Assembly (NCBI GenBank): GCA_030141605.1
Contig: JAQGDQ010001323.1
Coordinates: 1-47,268, forward strand
From: Tubiluchus corallicola
Lineage: Eukaryota; Priapulida; Priapulimorpha; Priapulimorphida; Tubiluchidae
Length of the DNA stretch: 47,268 nucleotides
Direction of reading: 5' to 3'
This document shows, piece by piece, positions 22,104-34,400 of the stretch (position 1 is the stretch's first letter; each line of letters starts with the position of its first letter). Made by a program: the position numbers and the translations under genes. The notes below the pieces were generated by a model. That model did not search any database, was not told the origin of the DNA, and was given only the letters and a program-made list of their open reading frames with translations.

Positions 22104-25100
22104 AGCTCAAACCTTATTACTCGTTTTTCAAAGCCAATTTTGGTATCCCCAATTGATGCTCATAAATACTTATGATATCAAATCTTGTCGGCCATCTTGA
22201 AAATGGCGGCCATACGGGATACTATTCCATATCCTTTATTTTTAAAGCTTATATCTATACACTAAAATCATCATCCTATCTGTTGCACAACACGCAATAT
22301 AGCTAATGTATTACACAAGCAGCAGCAGCCATCTTGAAATTCTAAACAAGATGTCATGAAGATGATGCTTTTAAGCATCAGAGGATTTTCAAGCATAGTG
22401 GCCAGTGGCTAGTGCTTACAGTTACATGTTCATATGCTGGTTTATTCATGTTAATTGAAAAAAGAAAAGTCAAGCACACAGAAATGCCTAACAATTAACT
22501 CCCAACAAGTTTCTTACGTTCGGGGCTTGATTAAATCTGACACTTACTTTAGTGTCGGGTGATTAATAGATTAGTCAAACTAATCGAGATTACAATTATG
22601 TATAAATTAAAATAATCGGTGATTGAACAGTAATTCAAAAAATCAAGGTCAATCAGAGCGAAACATGCATGTTACACATCACTAACTAAAATGCAGTATT
22701 TTAGCACAATAAACAAAATATTTGCATTTTGACTTTTTTCTCACCTTACGCAATGTGCACAATTGCAAATTACAGTGTTCCAAACCGGGGGCTTCAAATT
22801 AGTTTTCAAGTGACATGTGTAGTGAAGCAGTAATATAGTTAATGTATGCCCGTCTATCAATATAGTTTGTGAATATGAAAATGGCAGACAGAGCTGAAAG
22901 CCATGAAGGTCATAGTATATTTTAGTGCTGCAAAGTTTGAAAAATATGGTTAAAACACTAAAAAAATTGATGCAAAAGATTAACCGTGATATTGAATTAC
23001 AAGAACAGGATTACAGCCGAATTACGAAATTTCAAAATCACCCATCATTAACTCACTTTCTTCAGTTATCTGCATTGTCAACAAACAAATCATTAATAAT
23101 TTGTGAGTAGCATTATTGCATCCATTCTTTCACTCAGTTTTTCAAAAATCAACAAATCATCATCATCACCATCTTCGTCATCACCATCATCATCATCATC
23201 ATCCAATGAATCACACGTCCAGGGACATGATTCTGCTCACCTCCCTATGCCAGGACTCCCTGCTCGCCGCAATGCCCCAAGTACATTTATTTCTAAGGAT
23301 CAATGCTGAAGTGTTTAAATCTTTCTGTGGAAAATCTAAATATGTTAACATTTGTCAATAAATGTTCTACAGTGACTTCTGTGCTGTTTTCACATAATGA
23401 GCATTTGTCATCTCCTTTAAACTTATTTTGCTTTAACATTTACTTTAATTTGCTTTAATTCTCATCATATTTAATTTAAACTCTGTAACTCCGTTAAATG
23501 TTTTCTCTGCAAATTATGCAACATTGGTTTACCACACTCACAGATTGCAGCTTTGTTTTACTTCCAAGTTACTACCTGGCTTGAACCTCACTTTAGTTAT
23601 TTATTTTTCACCTGTATTATTTATTTCTCACTTTCTCGCATCATTGTCTGGGTTATATATAACTAACTGGATTTAATAATAAACTGTCATTTATTTTTGG
23701 TAATAAAATCTCGGCTTTAGTTGCTCTTTGAAGATACTACACTAACTAACGGCATTATTGGTCATACGCTTTTGGCTCACGTTGTACGAACATGAATTCC
23801 TAATGATCCACAATGTTAGTTAGTTAATTGACAATAATAAAAGTTACATTCATACCACATACGCAAATGGGTAAACTGATGTTTACACTCCATAATAAAT
23901 AATCGCATTATTACACAGCTATTAAGCACACAGAAGGTGAAGAAAATGTTAAAATTAAAAATTTTTAAATTATGTACCTGTTAAACATAAATTCATGCAT
24001 TTTATATTTCAAAACACAATTCAAAATGTATGAAATGTATATTGACATGCAAAGAATTTGTTTTTTAATGTAATATACATTAAGATATTCTCCTAGTATG
24101 TTCTGTCAAGGGACACACAGCTATCACATGATAATCTGTTGCACAACCTAGTCTCACGTTGCCATGCCACCTTCCTGTTTCCGCCTCGAGTCTAAGTGAC
24201 TGTAAATTTAAGCAGGTATAAAAGTATAAGTCATGCAATGTCGTTCAACAGCATTTACTTGTATTATAGGTGATGTTAAGGTGGAATTAGTCATTACGTA
24301 GGTGAGGCGTTTAGCTGGTTGGGGGTGCCAGAAGTTCATGGCACAGAACAAAGGGATTAAAATTCTACAAATCTCTGACCAGAGTGAAAATAACCTATTC
24401 GTATCACCAAACTCCATAAGGTAAAAACAAGCCGTAGTTGCGAACCTTAAAACTTAAAAACTCAAATTAAACTGTAGCACTACCTGAACACTAATAATTA
24501 TGGCGCCATAACTGCAACCTTTGCAGTTTGAAGCAAGAACTCACTCGAAATCATATTATCACGCAATTTAATTATCACTCGTCTTCCGCTATCCATTGAA
24601 AACATTATTTTCAACATTAAATTGAAAGTATGGAGCACAAAATTTGGTTTACGTTTTCTTGAGCCAAATTACCCAAAATGGCTCTTCTTCGGAACAGGAA
24701 TCGACACAAACAAGACAACAATGCAAAAAATTGCAAAACGACAAAATTCCAAATGCAATATGGCACAACTTGTGGCTTACACGTGTGAAATTTGGCGCGG
24801 CACATTTTATTCACTCGCTGTTTGTTGCACATTCAATCAGTGGGCATTATTCTTCAGCCCGAAATTATGATTCTGTTATTTGGCATTTAATGACTATCTA
24901 AATAATGAAGCAACAGTACCAAATACACAGTAATTTGTTAAATAAAAACTACATAAACAAGGCATCTACACCTACAAGCTAAGTTGAGAATCAGTCATAC
25001 AGTCAGTTTGTTAGTTAGTAATAGCATTCGTAGTTATTATTTATTTTAGACTTACACTTTCCGAATCATTCATTGGTTAATATACGAGATCAATAATCAG

Positions 25101-25379
25101 AAGGCTCTGCGCTTGCTGCTTAAGTAGCTCTTGTGCCAGGTTCGTATCTCCTTTTTCTCTATACCGTGTTAACTTCAATTGAAATCTCGGTTTGCGATTT
25201 TAGATGTTTTGCAAATGTTGTGCCAGTGTATAAGCTTCATTTAGTTTACAAACTACATATAGTGCCGCACTAATGAAGGAGAGAGAAAAATCCAGACCAA
25301 GCTCCTCAAATAAGCTAGGTGCGCCATGCCTTGCACTGCTTACCACATGCGGTGGAGTTTAGATAATGGTACAATATAA
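22104..25379. other. Non-coding stretch upstream of the ACF1-type gene
   Basis: It is probably the 5' intron and promoter side of the minus-strand gene plus intergenic DNA. Seen: CCATCTTGAAAATGGCGGCC near 22190, an imperfect TTAGTC/ACTAATCG inverted stretch (22570-22590), and an ATC-rich run (23155-23205). The short open frames here show no family motifs. Confidence 0.45.
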
Positions 25380-26010
25380 GTTTATTTATCATAAATACAA
25401 CCAAAAGGTTGAACAACATAAAATCGCAAAATAAAAATTTTAAAAAAGTTAATCAAGATTGAACATACAGCGACAAACACTAATACACTGTTAGAAGAGA
25501 CATGAACAAAATAAATTAAAATTAAATGAGTAAAAACTTAAGTTTGGAATTTAAATAAACCATATGAGAGAAAACCGTTCTTGAATCTCTCTGTTCTGCA
25601 TCTAGGTAAGGGGTATTTCAAATGTTGGCGAGTACTATATCTCTGAGTACGGGCATCTGACAATAGAGTGTGGATTTTATTACTAGGATTTTGAGTTGCT
25701 AAGAACAACTTTTTGCAAGAATTTTTCCGACGGTTATGTAAAGGTTAAAGATTAGCCAAAATTAAAGCATTTGCATAGTTTCCAATTGGAAAATTTATTT
25801 TCAATTTAGCTTTTGAACTTTTCCTAACGAATCAGACAGATTTTGGGAAAGAAATGAGTGCCATGCCTGACAAGCGTAGTCACAAACTGGCCTAATCTCG
25901 ATGCAGAATGCCATATCAATTTGCCATAAATTGAATGGACATAGATGTTCCATGTTAAATCTTTAGCCATTTATACACCTAAAAGTTTGACCGAATCAAT
26001 TCTTTTTTAC
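25380..26010 (-). pseudogene. Decayed LINE reverse-transcriptase fragment
   Basis: Reading the minus strand gives DSVKLLGV, then DLTWN, then YACQAWHSFLSQNLSDSLGK and VQKLN, the usual order at the C-terminal end of CR1/Jockey-type reverse transcriptases. Several stops and frame breaks separate the blocks. The 3' end reads ATGATAAATAAACTTATA on that strand. Confidence 0.7.
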
Positions 26011-29000
26011 GTTCAAATTAGGAACGGTAATAGGAGGAATATTAGGAAGCTTAGCCATGATATGCTATTATAATACTCTGAAGAAGTTAACAGTACTGTA
26101 CCAATTAAGCTGGATCGACCGTTGACTCGGTCAGGTTTTGGGAACTTCAGAAAGGTATATTGAACAATATAATTCTTTTAATACAGTAACATTAATTTTT
26201 TTAGCTGAGTTTCATAATTGAATAGTGTACTGTTTATAAATGGCGCACTTATGTATATATATATTACGTATATAATAATTTGCAGTACCATAAAAAATAT
26301 TGGTTTTATGATCTACCAATTGTATTGATTACACGTACCAGTAAAGTAGCTAATGCTAATAATGCATCATGCAACTATGTTTGCACGTCATATGATGTGC
26401 CGCACTTGATCTGTTAAGTATTTTAAAATTGCAGGACATGCATTAGCTAGAACTGGTCAAATTTTTATACATGTATAGACTTAATCATAACACACTTCCC
26501 GGGGTATTCCTAAATTACTATCAGCCCGTATAGTATTTTCACGATAATTCTACACGTAAATTTTGTTTCTAATCAGATGTACTAATTATTAAATATTATT
26601 ATTATGCATTTGCAGCACAAGTAAAGGGCAGAAATCATCTATTTTAAATTGTTATGACTGTTAATTTTGCATTGCATTATGTATTATTAATTTTTTATTT
26701 TACAGCTAAGAAAAAGGAAGGCGTGAGTGCATCATCAATACTACATAGTCCTTACTTACTGTATCTGTCATATAATTATGCTGTTTTTTGTTTATTAATT
26801 TTTAATTAATATTCTTTCATAATTATCCTTTAATTGTCACTTGGATACATATTTTCAAGGTAGGCACTATACATTGTTCTTGTTTATTTTCTTCATGTTC
26901 TTTTCTTATTCTCATATATTCATTTTTTCTTTTTGACACATAGTAGATTTACTTAGTTTGAATTTTTTCTTTATTTGTTTATATTCGTACTATTATATTT
27001 TGTTGTTGTTGTTACACACTTAAATTATTATTTTACAGGATGCATTGTTGTCACATTTCGCTTATTTATCATGATTTCCGTTTGCTCTATTTATTTTTGC
27101 AGTGCCAAAATTTTTTCATCTGATGAAGCTAGCTGACTTAACTGATGATCATTTGGTCCTCACTACCCTTTTTGCTAGATCTCGTGTGACACATTCTGTG
27201 ACATATCCTTATACTTATACTGGTTCTGGAATTACTTAAAAGATGTAACTAATTAATAATATTTTTATCCTGTAAAATGTGGATTTGAAGAGATAAATAA
27301 AAAATATCTTGAAATACGAGAGAGCTTTTCTCTTTTAATGTCTACTCCTGTTTATGTTTATATGTGTACTTCTGTTATACTGTAGCAAATCCCTTCGATA
27401 TGCAAGCTGCAGGTAATTAGTATCATTATGTCAAAAGTAAGATTATTATTGTACTGTACTACATAATATTTTTATACACAATATAGTCGTGAAAGTCGGC
27501 GCGAACTGAATGCAACGTTATTTTGGTACTCCCTTAGCGTTACCGTATTTGCCACCCAAACGTGTTCTTTGTGAAGTAAAAGAGCCAATCACCGATGTCC
27601 TTGCAAGTCCAGTAATGGCCAACAGAAACATTTCAGAGCTTCACAATAATTTTATTGTTGTCAGTTTTTATTATTCGTGGTTTAAATAATCAGTCAGGTA
27701 ATATTTTGCGCAAGTGTCTGTTAGTGTAGGTGCAAATTTAAAGGCTTCACGAACTAGTAAGTATAAGACAAGACGAGCTTGTTCGTCCGCAGAGGTTGAC
27801 AACAGTGAAGATAAACAATTTAGTAACATCATTGCGCATGTGTAACTTCTGTTTAACGAAGAATAAATTAAACTTAAAGTCAGGTATAGCCATAATGAAT
27901 TATGCTGTAGAGCTGGTTTTGAAGTCAGTGAGTGATGAAATGATGAAAATGAGATGTGAGTTGGTATGTTGGTGAATAACTGGAAATTTTAGCTCCAGGG
28001 TAACTGCATCCCATGAATCTCTATTTTCAATATGGAGTCATTTAAATGCACAAACAGGCTATTATAGTCTTTTTGTAAAACATTTGACAAGGCTTTGAAT
28101 CATTTGTTTAATGAGATTTCATTTTTGACTAAGCATGTTGGTAATAAACATCAATATAATATCGAGGACATTTACTTAACTGAAGGTAGCCAAGATCTTA
28201 TGGTTACTTTTACCGTGGATACACTTCATCCCTCTTAATAAAAACTGTCTGTTTCCGAAATCAGTTACACGAATTTATTTTATTTGTAAATCGCACTATG
28301 TATATCATTTACTTGGTCGTTACTTTTTTACTGTTTCATCGTCTTTGATCATAGTTTTCACTACCATATTTCTATTTTCACTTTCTCTGTATTTGAACAC
28401 CTCACGTCCTGCACTGATAGGCCTCGTTTATTGACACATATTGCTTTCAAGACATTCAAAAAAGTATTCAGTAGTATCTGTTTCTCTTTAACAGAGTGAA
28501 CACTTAAAGAAAAAAGCCAATCATCGAACTACATGTATTGCATTTTAATAGGCATCATCACTCAAAGTACGCGCATAAAATGCACTGCTGAAAAATGCAA
28601 AAAAATTGAAATATTTCTTATCTTCCGCAAACGAACAATTTGAAAAATATGGCAGCGTGAATACCGTGAAGGCAAACTGTGGTGAAGGTACGTGTTGCAA
28701 AATTTGTGCAGTTCACTCTCAGAAGTTCCGTTATTCTAGTGTTGTGTTTAACTACCAATTGTTACCAAATTTAAGGTTTTTACATAGCTCTACTCCGTAG
28801 GATTATACTTTAACTTATGTAAGTGGTGTACGTTAATTGTGTAAATAATTAGTTTACAGATTTTTGTTGACTTTCAGATGTGCATGTAAATTTGGTAGCA
28901 TATAGTAGGTTACTTAGTCTATAGACATTGCTCTGTAAGTCAAAAAAAGAGTACCTGTACTGTGCTTAGTGTTTACCGGGAAAGTCTTTATACTGTAAAG

Positions 29001-29499
29001 AAATTGGATGTCGCCATGTTTCGTTCAAAAGGAGTGCGCCAACGTGTGAAGTGATCATGTTTTTAAATTGATTTTACTAATTACACGAGGCACTCCTCAT
29101 CACGGTTTTATTATTGCTGAAACATTCAAACATTTTTCTCTAATCTTGAAGTAAGTTCAACATCCCGAGATACTTGGCTTTTGCTTTAAGGTCATTCTTA
29201 TGTAAGTTTTTAGAATTTACTTCAACGTCAACCATTTTAAGCCTTATAGCCGTAATTACCTTTGTTACATCTAACTGTCCTTTTAATTTTTCTTTCAAAC
29301 CGTAATTTTTTAGGAATCGTAATTTTGTCACGCTTTCTCGCCTTCGTACGAAGGTGAGTAAACTCTGATTTCCGTCCCTTGCACCAATCTCTCATCCACT
29401 GAGTACCTAACCAAAGCACAACCTTGTCCAGTTATTCGTTGTTGGTTTACTGTCCTCGTAATATATCGACTGGTATTAAAATAAGAGGTTTCTCGCACG
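26011..29499. other. Intergenic or 5' intronic, no gene recognised
   Basis: Strongly AT-rich. A 45-codon frame (27102-27239) lies after a TTATTTTTGCAG acceptor-like motif and before AATAAA at about 27295, but it has no recognisable motif. No other convincing exon was found. The 5' UTR exon of the ZNF609-like gene may lie here. Confidence 0.4.
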
Positions 29500-29860
29500 G
29501 AGTTCTGAATCAAGTTTAAACTGTTAATGAAAACTATTTACATTATTTGTGCTCACTAATGATTCCGGTAATAAGTTCCACAGTATTACTTTAGTTGTGA
29601 AAAACTATGCCAATACTTTTCAGTATTAGCCCTATGCTTGTACAGTTTAACACTATGCCCATGTGTAATGTTTCTATTGAGTGTAAAAAACTGGTTTGCA
29701 TTGATGTCAGTAAATCCCTTAAGAATCTTGAATATTTCAATAAGTCTCCCCCTACGTGTTCTTGCAGAAAGTCGATACAGGTCTAATTTTTGCAGTTTTT
29801 GCGAATATGATCTATCTTTCCGATCTATTTTTAATTTCCTTTTCTATAAACAGGATGATT
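29500..29860 (-). pseudogene. Decayed LINE reverse-transcriptase C-terminus
   Basis: The minus strand reads LQKLDLYRLSARTRRGRLIE followed by IFKILKG, ANQFF, GHSVKLYKHRAN and WHSFS. This RRGRLIEIFKILKG...HS.KL.K.R pattern is typical of the last part of CR1-type LINE ORF2. Stops follow, and 5' and 3' limits are approximate. Confidence 0.7.
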
Positions 29861-30563
29861 TCATTTTTGATATATTTCTTCTGCATAGACTTAGTGATTG
29901 AATTTATAATGACCAAATTTACCTCAATTTTATGTTTCAACGTAATGTGTTTGATTTCAGAATATCAATAGTCTTCGTTGTTGTTATAATTTATTTGAAC
30001 CTGTGTGACCTGCTTGGTTAATCCTTCCTTGTTGGAGTTCGTTAGCAAGTCATATTACATCAGTTTTTTGTAATTCATTTTTTTTCTAATCTAATCTACA
30101 TACCATTGATGTTTGCATAAATTACTTATCACTTTTGTGAATTAATACTGATACAGAGTAACCAATGGACCCCAGAATTTTCAGAATCATTAACACTCGT
30201 ATTATTTTTTCCCAATTTAAAATCTTAAATCTGATTTTATTTGGCATAAAAATTGGGTCGTTACTTTAAGATGCATTCAGCAAATTTCGCTCGCATACTT
30301 TTGGATATTCTGGAACTGTGGAAAAGCTAAGTACTGAACTTTTATTGTTAAATTTCTCTGCTACAGTTCCAAGTAAAATAAACCTAAGCAAGTCTGTCAT
30401 TACATGGGATGAGCGACAAATTCAAATGCAGTTCGAGTGAGTAATCTTCGAACTCGCATTCTGGTGCTATATGCTCACCCCTAATCATTACTGTGGAATG
30501 ATCCGCTTGCATTCATTTTTAACTAAATCTTTTTGCTGATAGGTTGGTTCAGATTTTTAGCTG

Positions 30564-31415
30564 ATGCCACAAACCGGTCTACCTGACAACAATTTAAGCA
30601 GCGCCCTCTGTCCTCCGGAATCCCCTCACCAGTCCGCCAACAACAATGATGTAAAGCCCGACAACAATTTCGATGATGACTACAACGAGTGGGAATTTGG
30701 TGTTGGTGATTTAATTATAGACCTCGACGCAGACATTGAGAAGAGTGCTGAAGACAAGCACAAGTCCTCGGGCCAGACGGCCGAGGCGGATACTCCAAAC
30801 ATGGCTTCGTCGGTCGAACATAGTGCTATAGTGGAGAAAGGTCTCAAGATGAAGATCAAACGGAAGAGTATCGGTATGAAATCGGAGACGAAACTCGAAA
30901 TAGTAAAATCTGAAGCCAGTGCACTTGCGACCGGCAGCGACACCAAAACAGGGAGCGGCGTAAGTAGGGAAAAACCTCCTTGTGGTGGAGACAAGTCTCC
31001 CAAAGGGCGGGGTACCGGATTCCACCATCGGAAAGATAAAGTAAAAGGTGGCGAACATTTAGTGGGCTTGGGACACTCCTCTAAAAGTGCCATTACAAGC
31101 AAACATTCGGCTTCGTCTAAAGCAGGCGTGAAGCCAGGCTCAAGTGTTGCCTCCACGGAAGTGAGAGGTTTGGCGAAGCTGGCTCAGCAAGCAGCTGTGA
31201 TGAAGCAAAACTCTACCATGAAGCACAGCTCGAGCGTCGACTCGCTGTTGCAGTTGAACGGGGATGCGTCGGCTGTGCAGCGCGCAAATCCCGTCACCGG
31301 CTTCCCGCTGAAATCGTCCGTTGCTCAAGCGGCGCCACCGTCGCAGAAAACGTCTCTTCCGGCGTGCGTCAATATAGCGTTGGAGGATATTTCAAAGCGA
31401 ATCAAACAGGAAAAG
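30564..31415 (+). CDS. ZNF609: ZNF609-like coding exon 1
   Basis: It begins with the ATG and ends IKQEK before donor GTAAGT at 31416 (phase 0). It holds the family N-terminal motif [15 protein letters not shown], then low-complexity Ser/Lys sequence. Acceptor candidates just upstream (AG at 30542, 30552 or 30560) indicate a spliced 5' UTR. Retaining the intron would stop after KVSLCIN. Confidence 0.92.
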
Positions 31416-34400
31416 GTAAGTTTATGTATTAATTAATTTCTTTAAGCACCAGTTGAGGTTTGCTTAAAGGAAGACAGGATGATTTTTCATATACTGCTCT
31501 ATTTTCAAGTACGGAAAAGGTATGCATTTTAATACCAGCAATTCTTTAACAGCGTTTCTTATAATTAAATAATACATTGATACAATCTTGATTAACGGTG
31601 GGAGCCCAACTATTGATGACATCACAAACTAACATAATGTTACGGAGGCACCTGTGTCGGGTCAGGTGTAGGGCCCTCTACACGCCCTGCTTCCATGTCA
31701 GCAGCGACTCACACCTTTCTTGTAGGTTCAGACGTCGTGTTTGGGCCTACACATGGTGTGAGAAGCCAGCTGACCTGGAATGCCAGTATAAAAGCGTGTA
31801 GAGGTCACTACAGCATGGATTTCTGATACAGGTGCTCCTCAAGCGTAGTGCTGTTGCTGAGTTAGTTAGTTATTTTTTTGTGCACGTGTATTTTGTTCCC
31901 TATTTTTATTAGTGCTGATAATAAAATCCGTACAGTGTAGTTTTTGTGTATTTTGTTTTATGAGAGTTTAATGACATGCTATAACAGGTACATGGTACTA
32001 GTTTACAGTCATTAACTTTTGTAACAGTCATTAGCATAACATTTGTAATTAAAATTAATATTTGTAGTTAAGTAATCAGTTACACAACGATACTAAAATG
32101 GATCTTCATGATGCGCAATATCAAGACCGCCATGCCATCTTGGAGTTCGACCCCCTGAGTCGAATCCAGTCCAATATTTTTCAACAGCAGAAATATTTCA
32201 CGAGCGTGTTGCACGTGTTTGTGAAAGCGAAAGTTGAAGTACATTGCTATTGTAAGACATTCAGTGTGTTGTACTAAAACTATGCCTGTTTTAAAACAAA
32301 AATTCAAATTTCATATTTATGGCTGTGCCCACGCATGAGCTGTCGAACGTGTGTAGTACGTCATAAATGAACACCTCTGAACTGAGAGGTACAGCACCTG
32401 TTTCTTGTACCACGCATTTCTGAAATAATGCAGGCGCTAGTGTTTGTCTAACTGGCTAATGGCAAAATGCATGTAACAGCGAAAAATAAGTGGCAGGAAC
32501 GTGAAATTGTGTTTGTGGGGTAACAATTTTTTCGCATGTCGTTTTTGAAAAATAGTGTGTTTCCTTTCAATATTTTAAAGAGTAGATTGTTTTGACCTAC
32601 AGTTTAAGATTGGGTCCGGTTTAAAATCTTGATGTCTCATTTATTTATATTTGAACGTCAAATTCATCATAAAAACAAGTTTTCTTTAATAAAAAGAGCT
32701 TACCGTATTTGACTTTTAAATACTAGAAGTATTGACAACCGAATCACATTCTTGAAGAAAAAGTGACCTAAATTTATTAATTTAATGTGTTCTCAGCTGC
32801 CATCATTTAGAAAAATTAATTAAATTAAAATAAAATCAACAAATTTCACGCTGTTTATAAAAGATTGATGTATTGTTTTGATACCTAAAGATTTGCGTAA
32901 ATAAGGCGTCTAAAAGGTCTGTGTAAGAAATTTCTTATTACTAAGAAGTTATATAAAATCAGGCGTGTGATATAAGAATCATGTGGGTACTTCTGGCAAG
33001 TCGTGTTCATTGAATATTTTCTCTAAAGGCTGTAAAGATAACAACGGTCATCGAGTATTGCCAAATTGTAACTGTGGATTTCGATTTGAATCTGTTGAAC
33101 ACTTTCTGTTGCACTGCCCATTGCATCAACAAACTAGGGTTGTTATGTTTGATAAACTAAATGAAATACTTCTGCCGGAAAACTTTAATATAGCTGCCTT
33201 AGGAATTAATGATCTGTTGAAGTTGTTATTATTCGGAAAAGATGAATTTAACTATGTTGCTAACTGTAAAATATTCCAATGCATACATGACTTTATATTA
33301 CGTACTAAATGCTTCCAGTAGTTTCTATCTGATATGAAATGCATCAGTCTTAAATAATCGTACATTAATATGTCCTAACCGTCATTTTCTACTAATGTCT
33401 AATGTCTAATGTAATCTTGTAATAAAACTTGTCAGCTTGTGCAGTTATAGTCTATTCTTACTGTAAATGTTACTAATATCTAATGTAATCTTCTAGTAAA
33501 ACTTGTCAGCTTGTGTAGTTATAGTCTATTCTTACTGTAAATGTTACTAATGTCTAATGTAATTTTCTAGTAAAACTTGTCAGCTTGTGTAGTTATAGTC
33601 AATTCTTACTGTAAATGTTTTTGTAAATAGTGTCTAAACTCTGTTGTGGTGAGGATCCTAAATCATGTTGTTAAAACTGTCTGATCCAATCCTATAATAA
33701 ATTATCTTTAAACTAAATATAATTCAGATTGCTCAAACTGTCTCTGCTTTTACTGAAAAATGTATCGTAATTAGTCGTTAGAGTTAATTTCAATGTTGCA
33801 GAATGAGGCTTCAACAGCAAGTGATGGCAGCAGCCAATCAGAACCGAGAAGGGACGCCTGTGTCGGCGGGAGCGTTAGCGTCGGCACCAGCGTCGATTCC
33901 GACTGCTTTGGACCGTGTGATCCGGGGACTAGCGTTAATTTAGAGGGCATAGTTTGGCATGAGACAGACACAGGTAAAGTTACGAAGGGGTAGAGAATAT
34001 AATTTTAAAATATGCCACGCTAAGTTCCGCGCTACATTTTATTACTGAATATCACGCTTGCCTGCTTGAAAGACTTATGTAGCTAGAAAAGAAAATCCTT
34101 GATAATTAAAAATGTTCACGTAAAATGTCACTGTATCACCTTCCCAGTGTGCACCACTGACTCATCAAAAAATCTCAATGAGTTTAATTTCGATGGAATG
34201 CGCCTGACTACGCCGATTGGCTGGTTAGCGTAGCTTGCTGCGAAGCAACCCCAATTCCACGGCTGTTAAACTTTTCTTCAATGTTTTGCATGGCCGTAGC
34301 AGTGAAATAAACAGACCGGGTGGCTGCGCTTAGAGCTGAGCTTAGGCGGCAGTCTACCGCCTTCCGTCTCTCACATGAAAAACGTAGGCGTCAGTGTGCT

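Noticed and set aside
24617-24901. Overlapping ORFs on both strands near 24620-24900
   Set aside because: No family resemblance, no splice context and no codon bias compared with the flanks.
27102-27300. Possible terminal exon (45 codons after an acceptor-like motif, then AATAAA)
   Set aside because: Length is within chance for this base composition, no motif is recognisable, and the nearby 17-nt candidate exon (26706-26722) does not join it in phase.
30680-31328. Minus-strand ORFs opposite ZNF609-like exon 1
   Set aside because: Antisense shadows; the plus-strand frame has the conserved [15 protein letters not shown] motif.
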